A stretch of 48,708 bases of DNA. Source: a virus. A model generated the notes under the pieces. It worked only from the letters and a program-made list of their open reading frames with translations, was not told where the DNA came from and did not search any database. The stretch is taken from the IMG/VR virus record IMGVR_UViG_3300034198_014458, positions 1-48,708 of that record. One strand, given 5' to 3'. The translations under genes were made by a program, and so were the position numbers. Shown piece after piece: positions 41,353-47,638 of this stretch (position 1 is its first letter; every line of letters begins with the position of its first letter).

Positions 41353-41936
41353 AATAATTCCTTAATCAAAATACCACGAAACTTATCCTTTTCAAACTCA
41401 ATGAAAGGTGTATACTTTAACACCTTCCGATGAATCTCAGGATAACGAATCGTGTCCGTAATCTTTCTTTTCCACATCGGCAGAAAACCCATCAACGAAT
41501 TCAGTATACACAAAGTTTCAATATGTGTAACCTTCTGTAGAGTCATTTTTAACAATACAGGATAGTCTCCGTCTGTCTTCAACAAATCGTTAGGGTCTTC
41601 AAACAATTCTTTCAACTTTTGACAATCGGATTGAAACATATATCCCAACGATTGAATTACCTTCATACGTTCTTTATATCGAACAATGGCATCTTCTTGT
41701 AACAGGTCACCTGCCCAACAGTTATCATTATCGATAAAGTTGGAGATTAAAAACTCAATGTAATCTTGAGTTTCCTGTCGGCGAGAAAGTTTGTAAAAGT
41801 GGTACTTATCTTTTCGTTTTTCGAACGAATCGATAGAAATATTGCTTTTACCATTGTACTTAAAATAGTCATAAGAATCCGTTGAGAAGTGTAGTTTTAG
41901 TGAATTGTAAATACTAAATGCTTCATAACCAGTCAT
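41349..41936 (-). CDS. 59: Replicative helicase loader gp59 (195 aa)
   Basis: gp59 landmarks: 'EKRKDKYHFYKLSRRQE' (T4 KRRDKYFFQKLSEKY), 'LISNFIDNDNCWAGDLLQEDAIVRYKERMKVI' (T4 LISNLVANQDAWIGD) and the helical C-terminal half. T4 gp59 is 217 aa. It binds fork DNA and gp32 and loads the gp41 helicase. Gene order gp33-gp59-(two small)-gp32 mirrors T4. Confidence 0.88.
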   Translation of the reverse strand: MTGYEAFSIYNSLKLHFSTDSYDYFKYNGKSNISIDSFEKRKDKYHFYKLSRRQETQDYIEFLISNFIDNDNCWAGDLLQEDAIVRYKERMKVIQSLGYMFQSDCQKLKELFEDPNDLLKTDGDYPVLLKMTLQKVTHIETLCILNSLMGFLPMWKRKITDTIRYPEIHRKVLKYTPFIEFEKDKFRGILIKELL

Positions 41937-41943
41937 AGTTCAT

Positions 41944-41949
41944 ATTATA
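41944..41949 (-). promoter_or_regulatory. Extended -10 promoter element (TGTTATAAT)
   Basis: The minus strand reads GTGTTATAAT, an extended -10 (TGn-TATAAT) with no clear -35. The same ten bases occur at the tmRNA promoter (47645-47650). It lies only ~8 nt upstream of the gp59 ATG, so it would give an almost leaderless mRNA or serve a downstream start. Confidence 0.4.
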
Positions 41950-41956
41950 ACACATA

Positions 41957-42178
41957 TCAAATAGGAAGGCGGGCAGACTTAGGAAGCATGTTGCATTCCT
42001 GAGCATCTAATTCAATCTTTGCCTTTAGATTGGCATTGACTAGACTAGAGGCAACTTCAATCTCCAAGCCCGTTGTTTTACAGTATTCAACAATTGCCTC
42101 AATATGATTGTAGTCTGTTTCAGCAACCAATTTCTCAATTGCTTTGGCAAACTTCATCATTTCGTCTTTTGTCGGCAT
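41957..42178 (-). CDS. 33: Late transcription coactivator gp33 (73 aa)
   Basis: Small acidic protein 'KAIEKLVAETDYNHIEAIVEYCKTTGLEIEVASSLVNANLKAKIELDAQECNMLPKSARLPI'. The 'SYIDAI.HYCE...E.A..L.N..LK.KI..EA...N.LPK' pattern is that of gp33 in T4-like marine phages. gp33 bridges the sliding clamp and RNA polymerase carrying gp55 at TATAAATA promoters. TAATG overlap with the upstream 106-aa gene. Confidence 0.8.
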   Translation of the reverse strand: MPTKDEMMKFAKAIEKLVAETDYNHIEAIVEYCKTTGLEIEVASSLVNANLKAKIELDAQECNMLPKSARLPI

Positions 42179-42498
42179 TATCGTACCTGCGTTCTGTTTG
42201 TGCCACCGAAAGGACGAGAATACACAGTTTCTCCCTTGTCTGGTGATTCATAGATTCGTTGTTCTGTTTCTGTTTCCGATTCAGAAACTTCTTCGAGCAT
42301 TGAGTTAACCGCATCATAATCTACCTCTTCAACAATATCAAGTTGTCCATCAAAATGAAATCCCGCACCTCGCAGGAATTGTTCAAACTCTGCCAAGATA
42401 TCTGGCAAAGAAACGTTGTTGGTTTCAACTGTCACCTTACTATCAAGGGAATCATCCCAAGGATTTCGGTGTTCACAAATAAATGTCATATAGCTCAT
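42178..42498 (-). CDS. Hypothetical protein in the dsbA-gp33 interval (106 aa)
   Basis: MSYMTFICEHRNPWDDSLDSKVTVETNNVSLPDILAEFEQFLRGAGFHFDGQLDIVEEV, then an acidic Glu/Ser-rich stretch. The N-terminal ~60 residues look like a small folded domain conserved in marine T4-like phages; the C-terminus appears disordered. Its place between DsbA and gp33 suggests a role in late transcription or replication, unproven. Confidence 0.6.
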   Translation of the reverse strand: MSYMTFICEHRNPWDDSLDSKVTVETNNVSLPDILAEFEQFLRGAGFHFDGQLDIVEEVDYDAVNSMLEEVSESETETEQRIYESPDKGETVYSRPFGGTNRTQVR

Positions 42499-42505
42499 AA
42501 TAATC

Positions 42506-42778
42506 TCACTTCACAATGGTTTCGTATAGTTGTTCAAATTGTTCATGCGTGGCAACTTCTTCATCATAGTTTTGTTTATGATAAACTTTCACCAAACGAG
42601 AAACAATTTTTTTAGGTAGTTTCAAGTCATTACAAATTTGCGTAACGGATTCTTTAATGTAATCCTTTTCGCCCTCCATTCGGGTCATTGAACCCGAACA
42701 TTCACGTAGAACCTTCAACAACTTTTCACGGTCTGCTGGGTTCGATATCTGATTAATTGCCAATTGCATTACTGCCAT
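42506..42778 (-). CDS. dsbA: dsDNA-binding late transcription factor DsbA (90 aa)
   Basis: The length equals T4 DsbA (89 aa) and the C-terminal half matches well: 'DLKLPKKIVSRLVKVYHKQNYDEEVATHEQFEQLYETIVK' against T4 'MFNRLLALYHKDNRDVFEAETEEVVELYDTVFSK'. SD AGGAGT precedes the ATG. T4 DsbA binds promoters and stimulates late transcription. Synteny with gp33 and gp59 supports the call. Confidence 0.85.
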   Translation of the reverse strand: MAVMQLAINQISNPADREKLLKVLRECSGSMTRMEGEKDYIKESVTQICNDLKLPKKIVSRLVKVYHKQNYDEEVATHEQFEQLYETIVK

Positions 42779-42792
42779 AATATACTCCTAGG

Positions 42793-43029
42793 TTACTTTT
42801 TGTTTGTTATTTGGAATGTGTATGCAACACAAACCGCATCAACATGAGATGCATAAGAACATCGAATTGAAAGTGGGTCAATACCTTTTCCCATTGCCAT
42901 TTCGATGTTCTTCGACATTAATACACGTTCATTATAATGATAGATTGCTAAAGAAACAATTGCTGACACAAGAACAATCGTTATTGCGACAATTAGTTGC
43001 GTCAGATTACCTTTTAGTGATTCAATCAT
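42793..43029 (-). CDS. Small membrane protein next to the hydrolase (78 aa)
   Basis: One hydrophobic helix at about residues 10-30 (TQLIVAITIVLVSAIVSLAIYHY). It is followed by 'MAMGKGIDPLSIRCSYASHVDAVCVAYT', a GxDPLxxRC motif seen in small membrane proteins of marine phages, with two Cys that could pair in the periplasm. Overlaps the hydrolase stop by ATGA. Being coupled to a cell-wall hydrolase, it could be a holin- or spanin-type lysis factor, but this is inference. Confidence 0.6.
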   Translation of the reverse strand: MIESLKGNLTQLIVAITIVLVSAIVSLAIYHYNERVLMSKNIEMAMGKGIDPLSIRCSYASHVDAVCVAYTFQITNKK

Positions 43030-43589
43030 AATTTAATTTCCTTGTTATCGATGGTTATAAAATCTTTACTGCTCTTATAAAAAATGTGTCGACCAATCTT
43101 GGTAGTTTTGGGTAAACGCCAATCAGGATTAACATAGTCTGCATGATAAAACGTTGCACCTTTTGTGTGGTCTTCCATTCTCTCATAGTTCATAAAAACA
43201 TAAACAGCGAGATTACGTATATCATTATACAACGGATTGTGTTTGATAGTCAAGCGTTTTGAGGCAATAATGGGTTGACATACCCATGAGAATTGGCAAA
43301 CACCTGCGGTCTTCTGATAAACTACACCACAAATATCATTGGCATAATTGCCTGATATCAATCTGTTTAATGTAACTAAGGCAACCGCAATTTGACCGTC
43401 TTTAGGTTCGCTGAGTGATTCAAAGTATATGTTTTCTGCTAAACAATCTATTTGTTTCTGTGCAGGTTTCGATAGAGAATAATAACTCACATTATCGAAA
43501 ACAAACTTATTTTCATTCTTAACGGTAAATGCTGCTGTTAGAAATGATAGTGCCAGTAAGACACCGATTAATATGGATTTACTTCGCAT
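43026..43589 (-). CDS. Cell-wall hydrolase, SleB/CwlJ family, with signal anchor (187 aa)
   Basis: Start placed at 43589, where AGAGGAAAAT precedes ATG; the longer frame would read through a terminator hairpin. Residues ~5-22 (ILIGVLLALSFLTAAF) form a signal or SAR-type anchor. The hydrolase_2 domain follows: 'CLAENIYFESLSEPKDGQIAVALVTLNRL' with catalytic-type Glu, 'VCQFSWVCQP', and 'GATFYHADYVNPDW'. It probably cleaves peptidoglycan at lysis. The baseplate gp5 here lacks lysozyme, so this is the only clear murein hydrolase in the window. Confidence 0.8.
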   Translation of the reverse strand: MRSKSILIGVLLALSFLTAAFTVKNENKFVFDNVSYYSLSKPAQKQIDCLAENIYFESLSEPKDGQIAVALVTLNRLISGNYANDICGVVYQKTAGVCQFSWVCQPIIASKRLTIKHNPLYNDIRNLAVYVFMNYERMEDHTKGATFYHADYVNPDWRLPKTTKIGRHIFYKSSKDFITIDNKEIKL

Positions 43590-43605
43590 ATTTTCCTCTC
43601 TGTGT

Positions 43606-43631
43606 GTAAAAAGGGAACTGTTAGTTCCCTT
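43606..43631 (-). terminator. Intrinsic terminator/attenuator before the hydrolase
   Basis: The minus strand reads AAGGGAACT-AAC-AGTTCCCTT followed by TTTAC: a perfect 9-bp stem with a 3-nt loop and a short T run. It lies between the 91-aa gene stop (43637) and the hydrolase SD, so it can lower expression of the lysis gene relative to upstream genes. Confidence 0.75.
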
Positions 43632-43636
43632 GCCCA

Positions 43637-43912
43637 TCAGGACTTCTTAGAAACTTTTGGTATAGTTTCAGAGACAACATTAGACACAAAGCCATTCAAA
43701 GTTTGGGCTTTAGTGATAATGTCTTGTTCTGTGGGATAAGCCGGCATTGGTGGGTGGTCAGGTGGTGTGACGCCGGCATGTCTGGCAGATTCTATTTTAG
43801 TCTGCCAGTCGTTGGTGACTTGCTCTTTTTTGGTGTAGTAATCTTCTACAAGCATGTCTTTCGCCATTTTTAAAAGTTCTAGGCGAATCTCGAACGGACT
43901 CATATTACTCAT
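43637..43912 (-). CDS. Hypothetical protein (91 aa)
   Basis: MSNMSPFEIRLELLKMAKDMLVEDYYTKKEQV, then a Pro-rich patch (GVTPPDHPPMPAYPTEQDII) and a helical end. The N-terminal 'PFEIR.ELL.MAKD.L...Y' is a pattern seen in small T4-like marine phage proteins. SD AGGAG precedes the ATG. Its 72-nt leader carries the 9-bp inverted repeat at 43938-43968. Function unknown. Confidence 0.65.
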   Translation of the reverse strand: MSNMSPFEIRLELLKMAKDMLVEDYYTKKEQVTNDWQTKIESARHAGVTPPDHPPMPAYPTEQDIITKAQTLNGFVSNVVSETIPKVSKKS

Positions 43913-43937
43913 TTTTAACTCCTGTGTGTGTTATGTG

Positions 43938-43968
43938 TTACTAGACGTTAGTGTGTTTTGTCTAGTAA
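43938..43968. repeat. Perfect 9-bp inverted repeat in a leader
   Basis: TTACTAGAC...GTCTAGTAA with a 13-nt loop, lying in the 72-nt gap (43913-43984) between the 236-aa and 91-aa genes. There is no T run on either strand, so it is not a standard terminator. It could be an operator or an RNA processing hairpin. Confidence 0.6.
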
Positions 43969-43984
43969 GCTTATTTAGTAAACT

Positions 43985-44695
43985 TTAATCCCATAGCGTT
44001 TGATAATACTTACCAAACAATCTAACACCATTACTTACACGTTCTTGGTGCTCACGTAGACCTTCCCAATCAACTTGCGCTTCTTTCAGCCAACGCAATG
44101 GTTTAGAGGTCTTACCCTCATCTTCTGGATGTTTAGAGAAATCAATTTCACCATGTTCAATCCAGAATTTACCCTCACCTTTATCATCATCACAAAGTTG
44201 TTCAAACGTCCAAATCAATTCATTTAGGAACCAATCATAACGTTTATGAACATCAGGTCCTTCAGAGGTGTCTTCACGATAGAAATCAAAAGTTGATTGT
44301 GAATCATAATCTTCTGTTTGTGTAAATCTTAGGTGTTCTGGTACATCTTCAAGTTCGATATAACCTGAACCATGTTTCACTTCTTTGAGTTGTTTCAACA
44401 TCGGCAGAATTATTGGAGAGAGGGTATAGTCCATAGACCAAACATCCCAATAATCAATCTTAACATACTCTATCGGTGGATGAACCTTATTCAGTACCCA
44501 TTGAATTGCTTTTGATACAGGTTCAACTTTATCGGATAACTTTTCAACCCATTTTGGATGGTCGATGTTTTTGTCCTCAGGAATATATTCCTTACTACGA
44601 GAACATTTAGACCAATCTGTCCAAAAGAATGCATAATCTATTAGTGTGTAAGGACTAATCCAATGATTACGAGGTTTACTAAGATAAACTTTCAT
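43985..44695 (-). CDS. Unknown protein at the end of the lipid cassette (236 aa)
   Basis: Trp/Tyr/Asp-rich soluble protein: 'MKVYLSKPRNHWISPYTLIDYAFFWTDWSKC', 'VEYVKIDYWDVWSMDYTLSPIILPMLKQLKEVKHGSG', 'RYDWFLNELIWTFEQLCDDD' and 'SNGVRLFGKYYQTLWD'. I recognise the type from marine T4-like phages but know no function. Its ATG overlaps the ketoacyl synthase stop (ATGA), so it is translated with the lipid genes. That may be chance placement or a functional link. Confidence 0.72.
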   Translation of the reverse strand: MKVYLSKPRNHWISPYTLIDYAFFWTDWSKCSRSKEYIPEDKNIDHPKWVEKLSDKVEPVSKAIQWVLNKVHPPIEYVKIDYWDVWSMDYTLSPIILPMLKQLKEVKHGSGYIELEDVPEHLRFTQTEDYDSQSTFDFYREDTSEGPDVHKRYDWFLNELIWTFEQLCDDDKGEGKFWIEHGEIDFSKHPEDEGKTSKPLRWLKEAQVDWEGLREHQERVSNGVRLFGKYYQTLWD

Positions 44696-45867
44696 TTATA
44701 TTTTCCAAATGCTAAAACAATATTTGTTCCACCGAATGCGAATGAACTGTTCAATACAACATCAATTTCTTTTTCAAACTTCTTAGTTGGCAAATAGATT
44801 CCTTCGGGAATATTTTTATCGGGATTGTCTAGGTGCCAATTTGGAATAATTGTATCACATTCTATAGTGGCAAGGCAAGCGATTGTTTCAATTGCACCCG
44901 CTGCACCTAAAGTGTGCCCATGCAACGCTTTAGTTGACGATACCGGTGGAGAAAGATTACCAAAAACTTCTTTGATAGATTCCAATTCAATCATGTCACC
45001 AACTGGTGTCGATGTACCGTGAGCATTGATATAACTTACCCGTGTCTTTGATATATCTTTAAGTACCTTTTCAAGTACCATAATTTCACCTTCTTTATTC
45101 GGCTTAGTCATAGATTCGGAACTACATGAGAATCCAAAACCTAAAATCTCAGCATAAATCTTTGCACCACGATTTAGTGCATGTTCAAGTTCTTCAAGTA
45201 TGAATATTGCCGAACCTTCGGCGATAACGATACCACTTCTATCAGCAGAGAATGGTTTAGATGCCTTTGTAGGTTCTTTACTATCCTTAGCGATAGCATT
45301 CATTGCTCGCCATGTTGCGACAGATAATTCATTCAAACAAGATTCTGCACCACCAGCTGCAATAGTATCAACCTCACCGAGAGCGATATATCGATATGCT
45401 TCACCGATAGCAACTGAAGCAGAAGAACATGCCGCTGAGTATGTGAAAACAGGACCTTTAATCTTCTCTTTGTATGCAATAAAGTTTGTTGCATTATTAG
45501 GCATGGAACACACCAAGGCGGTAGGTCTAGTGCGTTTAATTCTCTTTAGGTCGGAATATGATTGTTCAAGTGCAAGAGCACCACCGCCATATCCAACACC
45601 CAACATAACGCCTTCAACATCGGTGCCAGAATCCTTGTGTGCTTGTTGATAAGCTGCCCACGCTAAACGTGAGAATCTATCTGTAACACTTAAATCGGTA
45701 GAGTCCATATTATCAACGTCAACCTTTACTCTCGCAAGGTTAACACCGAATGGTTCATAAAACTCTACACCAGATTCACCGTTAAACAAAGCTTTCTTCA
45801 CTTCGTCATATGATGCACCAATTGGTGTTACACAACCAATTCCTGTAATTACAACTCTACGTTTCAT
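44692..45867 (-). CDS. fabF: Beta-ketoacyl-ACP synthase II-like (391 aa)
   Basis: Full-length condensing enzyme (FabF is ~412 aa). The N-terminus VVITGIGCVTPIG is canonical. The active-site Cys147 lies in 'YSAACSSAS', His283 in 'NAHGTSTPVGD', Lys313/His318 in 'STKALHGHTLGAAGA', and the glycine loop is 'NSSFAFGGTNIVLAFG'. The Cys-His-His triad marks an elongating, decarboxylating KAS rather than a KASIII. It would extend acyl-ACP with malonyl-ACP in the cytosol. It overlaps the desaturase by 11 nt. The nearby ACP is its likely substrate carrier. Confidence 0.92.
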   Translation of the reverse strand: MKRRVVITGIGCVTPIGASYDEVKKALFNGESGVEFYEPFGVNLARVKVDVDNMDSTDLSVTDRFSRLAWAAYQQAHKDSGTDVEGVMLGVGYGGGALALEQSYSDLKRIKRTRPTALVCSMPNNATNFIAYKEKIKGPVFTYSAACSSASVAIGEAYRYIALGEVDTIAAGGAESCLNELSVATWRAMNAIAKDSKEPTKASKPFSADRSGIVIAEGSAIFILEELEHALNRGAKIYAEILGFGFSCSSESMTKPNKEGEIMVLEKVLKDISKTRVSYINAHGTSTPVGDMIELESIKEVFGNLSPPVSSTKALHGHTLGAAGAIETIACLATIECDTIIPNWHLDNPDKNIPEGIYLPTKKFEKEIDVVLNSSFAFGGTNIVLAFGKYK

Positions 45868-46615
45868 TTTTCTTAATCAATCTAATAAATTGAGCAGCGA
45901 GGTCGAACTCCCACCACTTCACCTTCTCATCGAAACGACCTGGATATTTGTGGTGATTATTGTGCCATTCACCACCGACCCAGCCGGCAAATAAATCATT
46001 CTTTGATGTGTCTGGAGTTTCAAAGTTTCGATATGTAAATCTATGACCAAGATGGCAAAACACATTTACATATCCAACGGCAAGAAACGCCAATGCAACA
46101 CCAACATTATATGTCAAAGCAAGTCTATAGTCAATAAGCAATAAGGCAATATAGAAGATACCAATAATCGCAATATACCAATCATGTGTAAATTTAATCC
46201 ACTTATCACGTAGACCATTTGCATACAGTAAACTGGCACCTTTCATATTCCAACGAAAGAACATTGTGTTAAATTTACCTTTTTCCGGATTATGCGGGTC
46301 TAAATCGGTATCTGAATATCGATGATGCGTTCTGTGAGCAATCGTATATCCTACTGGTGAACCAAAAGTTACCAGACATGCTGAAAAGGTAATGAAGATG
46401 TGCCAGAATTTATTGAGTTTGTAAGAACCGTGTGAAAAATAACGGTGTAATCCTGCATGATGGCAGAAATGTAGTAGGAAAACGAACCAACCTAGAATCG
46501 CAAACCAGTACCAAGTTTGATACTGCAAAAGCAAAACTGGCAATGCCATTGAAGCAAATGCCAGTTGTAACAGAATTATGTTTTGTGAATTTTTATCGTT
46601 GGCACGAAATAACAT
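45857..46615 (-). CDS. Membrane fatty-acid (acyl-lipid/acyl-CoA, delta-9 type) desaturase (252 aa)
   Basis: All three histidine boxes are present (numbered from the ATG at 46627): H61-RYFS-H66, H98-RT-H101-H102 and H222-NN-H225-H226, the di-iron ligands of the stearoyl-desaturase family. 'SDTDLDPHNPEKG' after box 2 is also typical. Two hydrophobic hairpins flank the boxes (~15-55 and ~150-190). The start could be 46627 or the ATG at 46615 in TAATG; the latter is favoured for coupling to the micro-ORF. Regioselectivity cannot be read from the sequence. Confidence 0.9.
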   Translation of the reverse strand: MLFRANDKNSQNIILLQLAFASMALPVLLLQYQTWYWFAILGWFVFLLHFCHHAGLHRYFSHGSYKLNKFWHIFITFSACLVTFGSPVGYTIAHRTHHRYSDTDLDPHNPEKGKFNTMFFRWNMKGASLLYANGLRDKWIKFTHDWYIAIIGIFYIALLLIDYRLALTYNVGVALAFLAVGYVNVFCHLGHRFTYRNFETPDTSKNDLFAGWVGGEWHNNHHKYPGRFDEKVKWWEFDLAAQFIRLIKKNET

Positions 46616-46707
46616 TAAAATGGCCATCCATAGGTTAGTATTTCAAGGGTTGATACAAACAGAACACTAAGAAGTATGTAAATCAAATCCTTCTTAGTCA
46701 TCTTCAT
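46615..46707 (-). CDS. Membrane micro-protein between ACP and desaturase (30 aa)
   Basis: MKMTKKDLIYILLSVLFVST, then LEILTYGWPF and a stop in TAATG that overlaps the desaturase start. It has a basic N-terminus, one transmembrane helix of ~18 residues and a short tail. The start lies 4 nt after the ACP stop codon. Translation coupling and hydrophobicity argue that it is expressed. It might help insert or anchor the desaturase, or recruit ACP. No family recognised. Confidence 0.55.
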   Translation of the reverse strand: MKMTKKDLIYILLSVLFVSTLEILTYGWPF

Positions 46708-46711
46708 ATCA

Positions 46712-46975
46712 TCACTTGATTGAGTTGAGGTATCCTGCATATATTGAATCAAAGATATCTTTAAGATTTTTTGGAGCATCTGCATCGCCAAATTTGAATT
46801 TCATTTCATCTTCAACGTCAAATAAAAATTCAAGTATTTGAAGAGAATCCAATTTCTCATTTAATTTCTGTAAGTCTTCCAATGGTGCTTCTTCATCAAT
46901 TTCCATCAAGTTAACATTAAACTTGGATTGGAACATATCTGACACTTGTTGTTTAAGGTCTTCTCTAGTTAGCAT
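46712..46975 (-). CDS. acpP: Acyl carrier protein (87 aa)
   Basis: Start at 46975, directly after the AcpS-like stop (TAATATG) with SD AGGA. Acidic four-helix ACP pattern: the phosphopantetheine Ser44 lies in 'KLDSLQILEFLFDVEDEM' (DSL motif), with 'EEAPLEDL' before it and 'LKDIFDSIYAGY' as the last helix. It carries acyl chains for the synthase encoded in the same operon. It diverges from bacterial housekeeping AcpP (no canonical GADSLDT), so it is probably a dedicated carrier. Confidence 0.88.
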   Translation of the reverse strand: MLTREDLKQQVSDMFQSKFNVNLMEIDEEAPLEDLQKLNEKLDSLQILEFLFDVEDEMKFKFGDADAPKNLKDIFDSIYAGYLNSIK

Positions 46976-46976
46976 A

Positions 46977-47273
46977 TTATTTCCTAAGTGCAATCGCTAT
47001 GATTAAATCATCTTCATGTGAAAGTGTGAGCACGTATGAACCACTTAATACGTTACCCACATCTTCAACTTGTGGTGCCATACTTTTTGGAAATGAAATG
47101 CGAATGTCTCGGTATTGAATTTGTTTACCTTCTGCTTTGACAATCGATTCGTAACATGCCCAAAATTTTGCCACATCTTTTATGTTGGAATAATTGGTAT
47201 TGAATCTACGATTATATCTATTCAACCAATCAGATTTGAATCTAGATATTTTTGTAATGTCAGTACCAATCAT
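46977..47273 (-). CDS. acpS: Holo-ACP synthase (4'-phosphopantetheinyl transferase), AcpS-like (98 aa)
   Basis: Start chosen at ATG 47273 with SD AAGGATT; an upstream in-frame extension lies inside the tmRNA. AcpS motifs: 'MIGTDITKISRF' (Mg-binding Asp), 'FWACYESIVKAEGK' (the W/F..KE..xKA.G box with Glu) and the C-terminal 'YVLTLSHEDDLIIAIAL' (SLSH). At 98 aa it is shorter than typical AcpS (~120-126). It would load CoA-derived phosphopantetheine onto Ser44 of the ACP encoded next. Tight spacing supports partnership. Confidence 0.82.
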   Translation of the reverse strand: MIGTDITKISRFKSDWLNRYNRRFNTNYSNIKDVAKFWACYESIVKAEGKQIQYRDIRISFPKSMAPQVEDVGNVLSGSYVLTLSHEDDLIIAIALRK

Positions 47274-47287
47274 AATAATCCTTGAAA

Positions 47288-47475
47288 GTGGTGATTCTTC
47301 TGTTACGAGGTGAACCACCGAAACCCTAAGCGGCGATTAGGCTGCTAATGCGAACTGTGAGTCGTTTGCTTTTACTTTTTTGCTTCTACGACCGGGTTAC
47401 CCCAATCCTAATGGCTTTCACATTGCCAAGTTGTCCACTTCTGTACTTCTTGCCCTGTCGAAACTATTCATCCCC
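47288..47475 (-). ncRNA. ssrA: tmRNA coding piece of a permuted two-piece ssrA
   Basis: 5' end GGGGATGAATAGTTTCGACA at 47475 is the canonical tmRNA start. Its first seven bases pair with CATCTCC of the acceptor piece, leaving the G3-U70 wobble required for alanine charging. The tag ORF lies at 47337-47369. The stop codon sits in a CCTAA/TTAGG hairpin as in known tmRNAs, followed by a GGTGGTT/AATCACC helix (47319-47313 with 47296-47290). The 3' limit is approximate. It rescues stalled ribosomes with SmpB, which is not encoded here. Confidence 0.9.
47337..47369 (-). other. tmRNA proteolysis tag ORF: ANDSQFALAA
   Basis: Resume codon GCA, then AAC GAC TCA CAG TTC GCA TTA GCA GCC TAA. The encoded tag has ten residues, like E. 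coli ANDENYALAA, and keeps the AND start and the ALAA end read by ClpX and ClpA. The differences (SQF for ENY) fall in the SspB-contact region. Confidence 0.88.
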
Positions 47476-47562
47476 ATCATAAAGACTTTTTATAATCCAG
47501 AACATATAATTTATCCAAATTAATATGCCCCACATATAAACCCAATGCCATTCACCTAACAT
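47464..47562 (-). CDS. Trp-rich membrane micro-ORF in the tmRNA spacer (32 aa)
   Basis: ATG at 47562 preceded by AAGGA with 5-nt spacing. The product starts MLGEWHWVYMWGILIWIN and is one very hydrophobic helix with five Trp, ending KSLYDGDE; the stop TAG lies inside the first 12 nt of the tmRNA coding piece. It fills almost the whole spacer between the two tmRNA pieces. It may be a real micro-protein or a chance ORF in a spacer removed by processing. Confidence 0.4.
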   Translation of the reverse strand: MLGEWHWVYMWGILIWINYMFWIIKSLYDGDE

Positions 47563-47573
47563 AAAAGTCCTTA

Positions 47574-47638
47574 TGGTGGAGATGGGGGGATTCGCACCCC
47601 CGTCCAGAACACGTTTCTAGTTGCTTCATACAACCATA
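47574..47638 (-). ncRNA. ssrA: tmRNA acceptor piece (permuted two-piece ssrA)
   Basis: The 3' end is CATCTCC-ACCA (ACCA at 47577-47574), preceded by a perfect T arm: GGGGG-TGCGAAT-CCCCC (47601-47585). The loop has TGCGAAT instead of the usual TTCGAAT/TTCAAAT. CCA is encoded. The 5' end is not fixed; ~47638 is inferred from the promoter just upstream. UUCUG near 47610 can pair with CAGAA of the coding piece, part of the expected P2 helix. Acceptor piece before coding piece is the order of alphaproteobacterial and some cyanobacterial tmRNAs. Confidence 0.9.

Noticed and set aside
45200-45649. 149-aa plus-strand ORF opposite the ketoacyl synthase
   Set aside because: Antisense of a strongly conserved enzyme gene; its sequence has no family features.
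47274-47318. In-frame 15-codon N-terminal extension of the AcpS-like protein
   Set aside because: It lies within the tmRNA coding piece, lacks AcpS similarity and has a worse RBS than the ATG at 47273, where the family motif MIGTDI begins.
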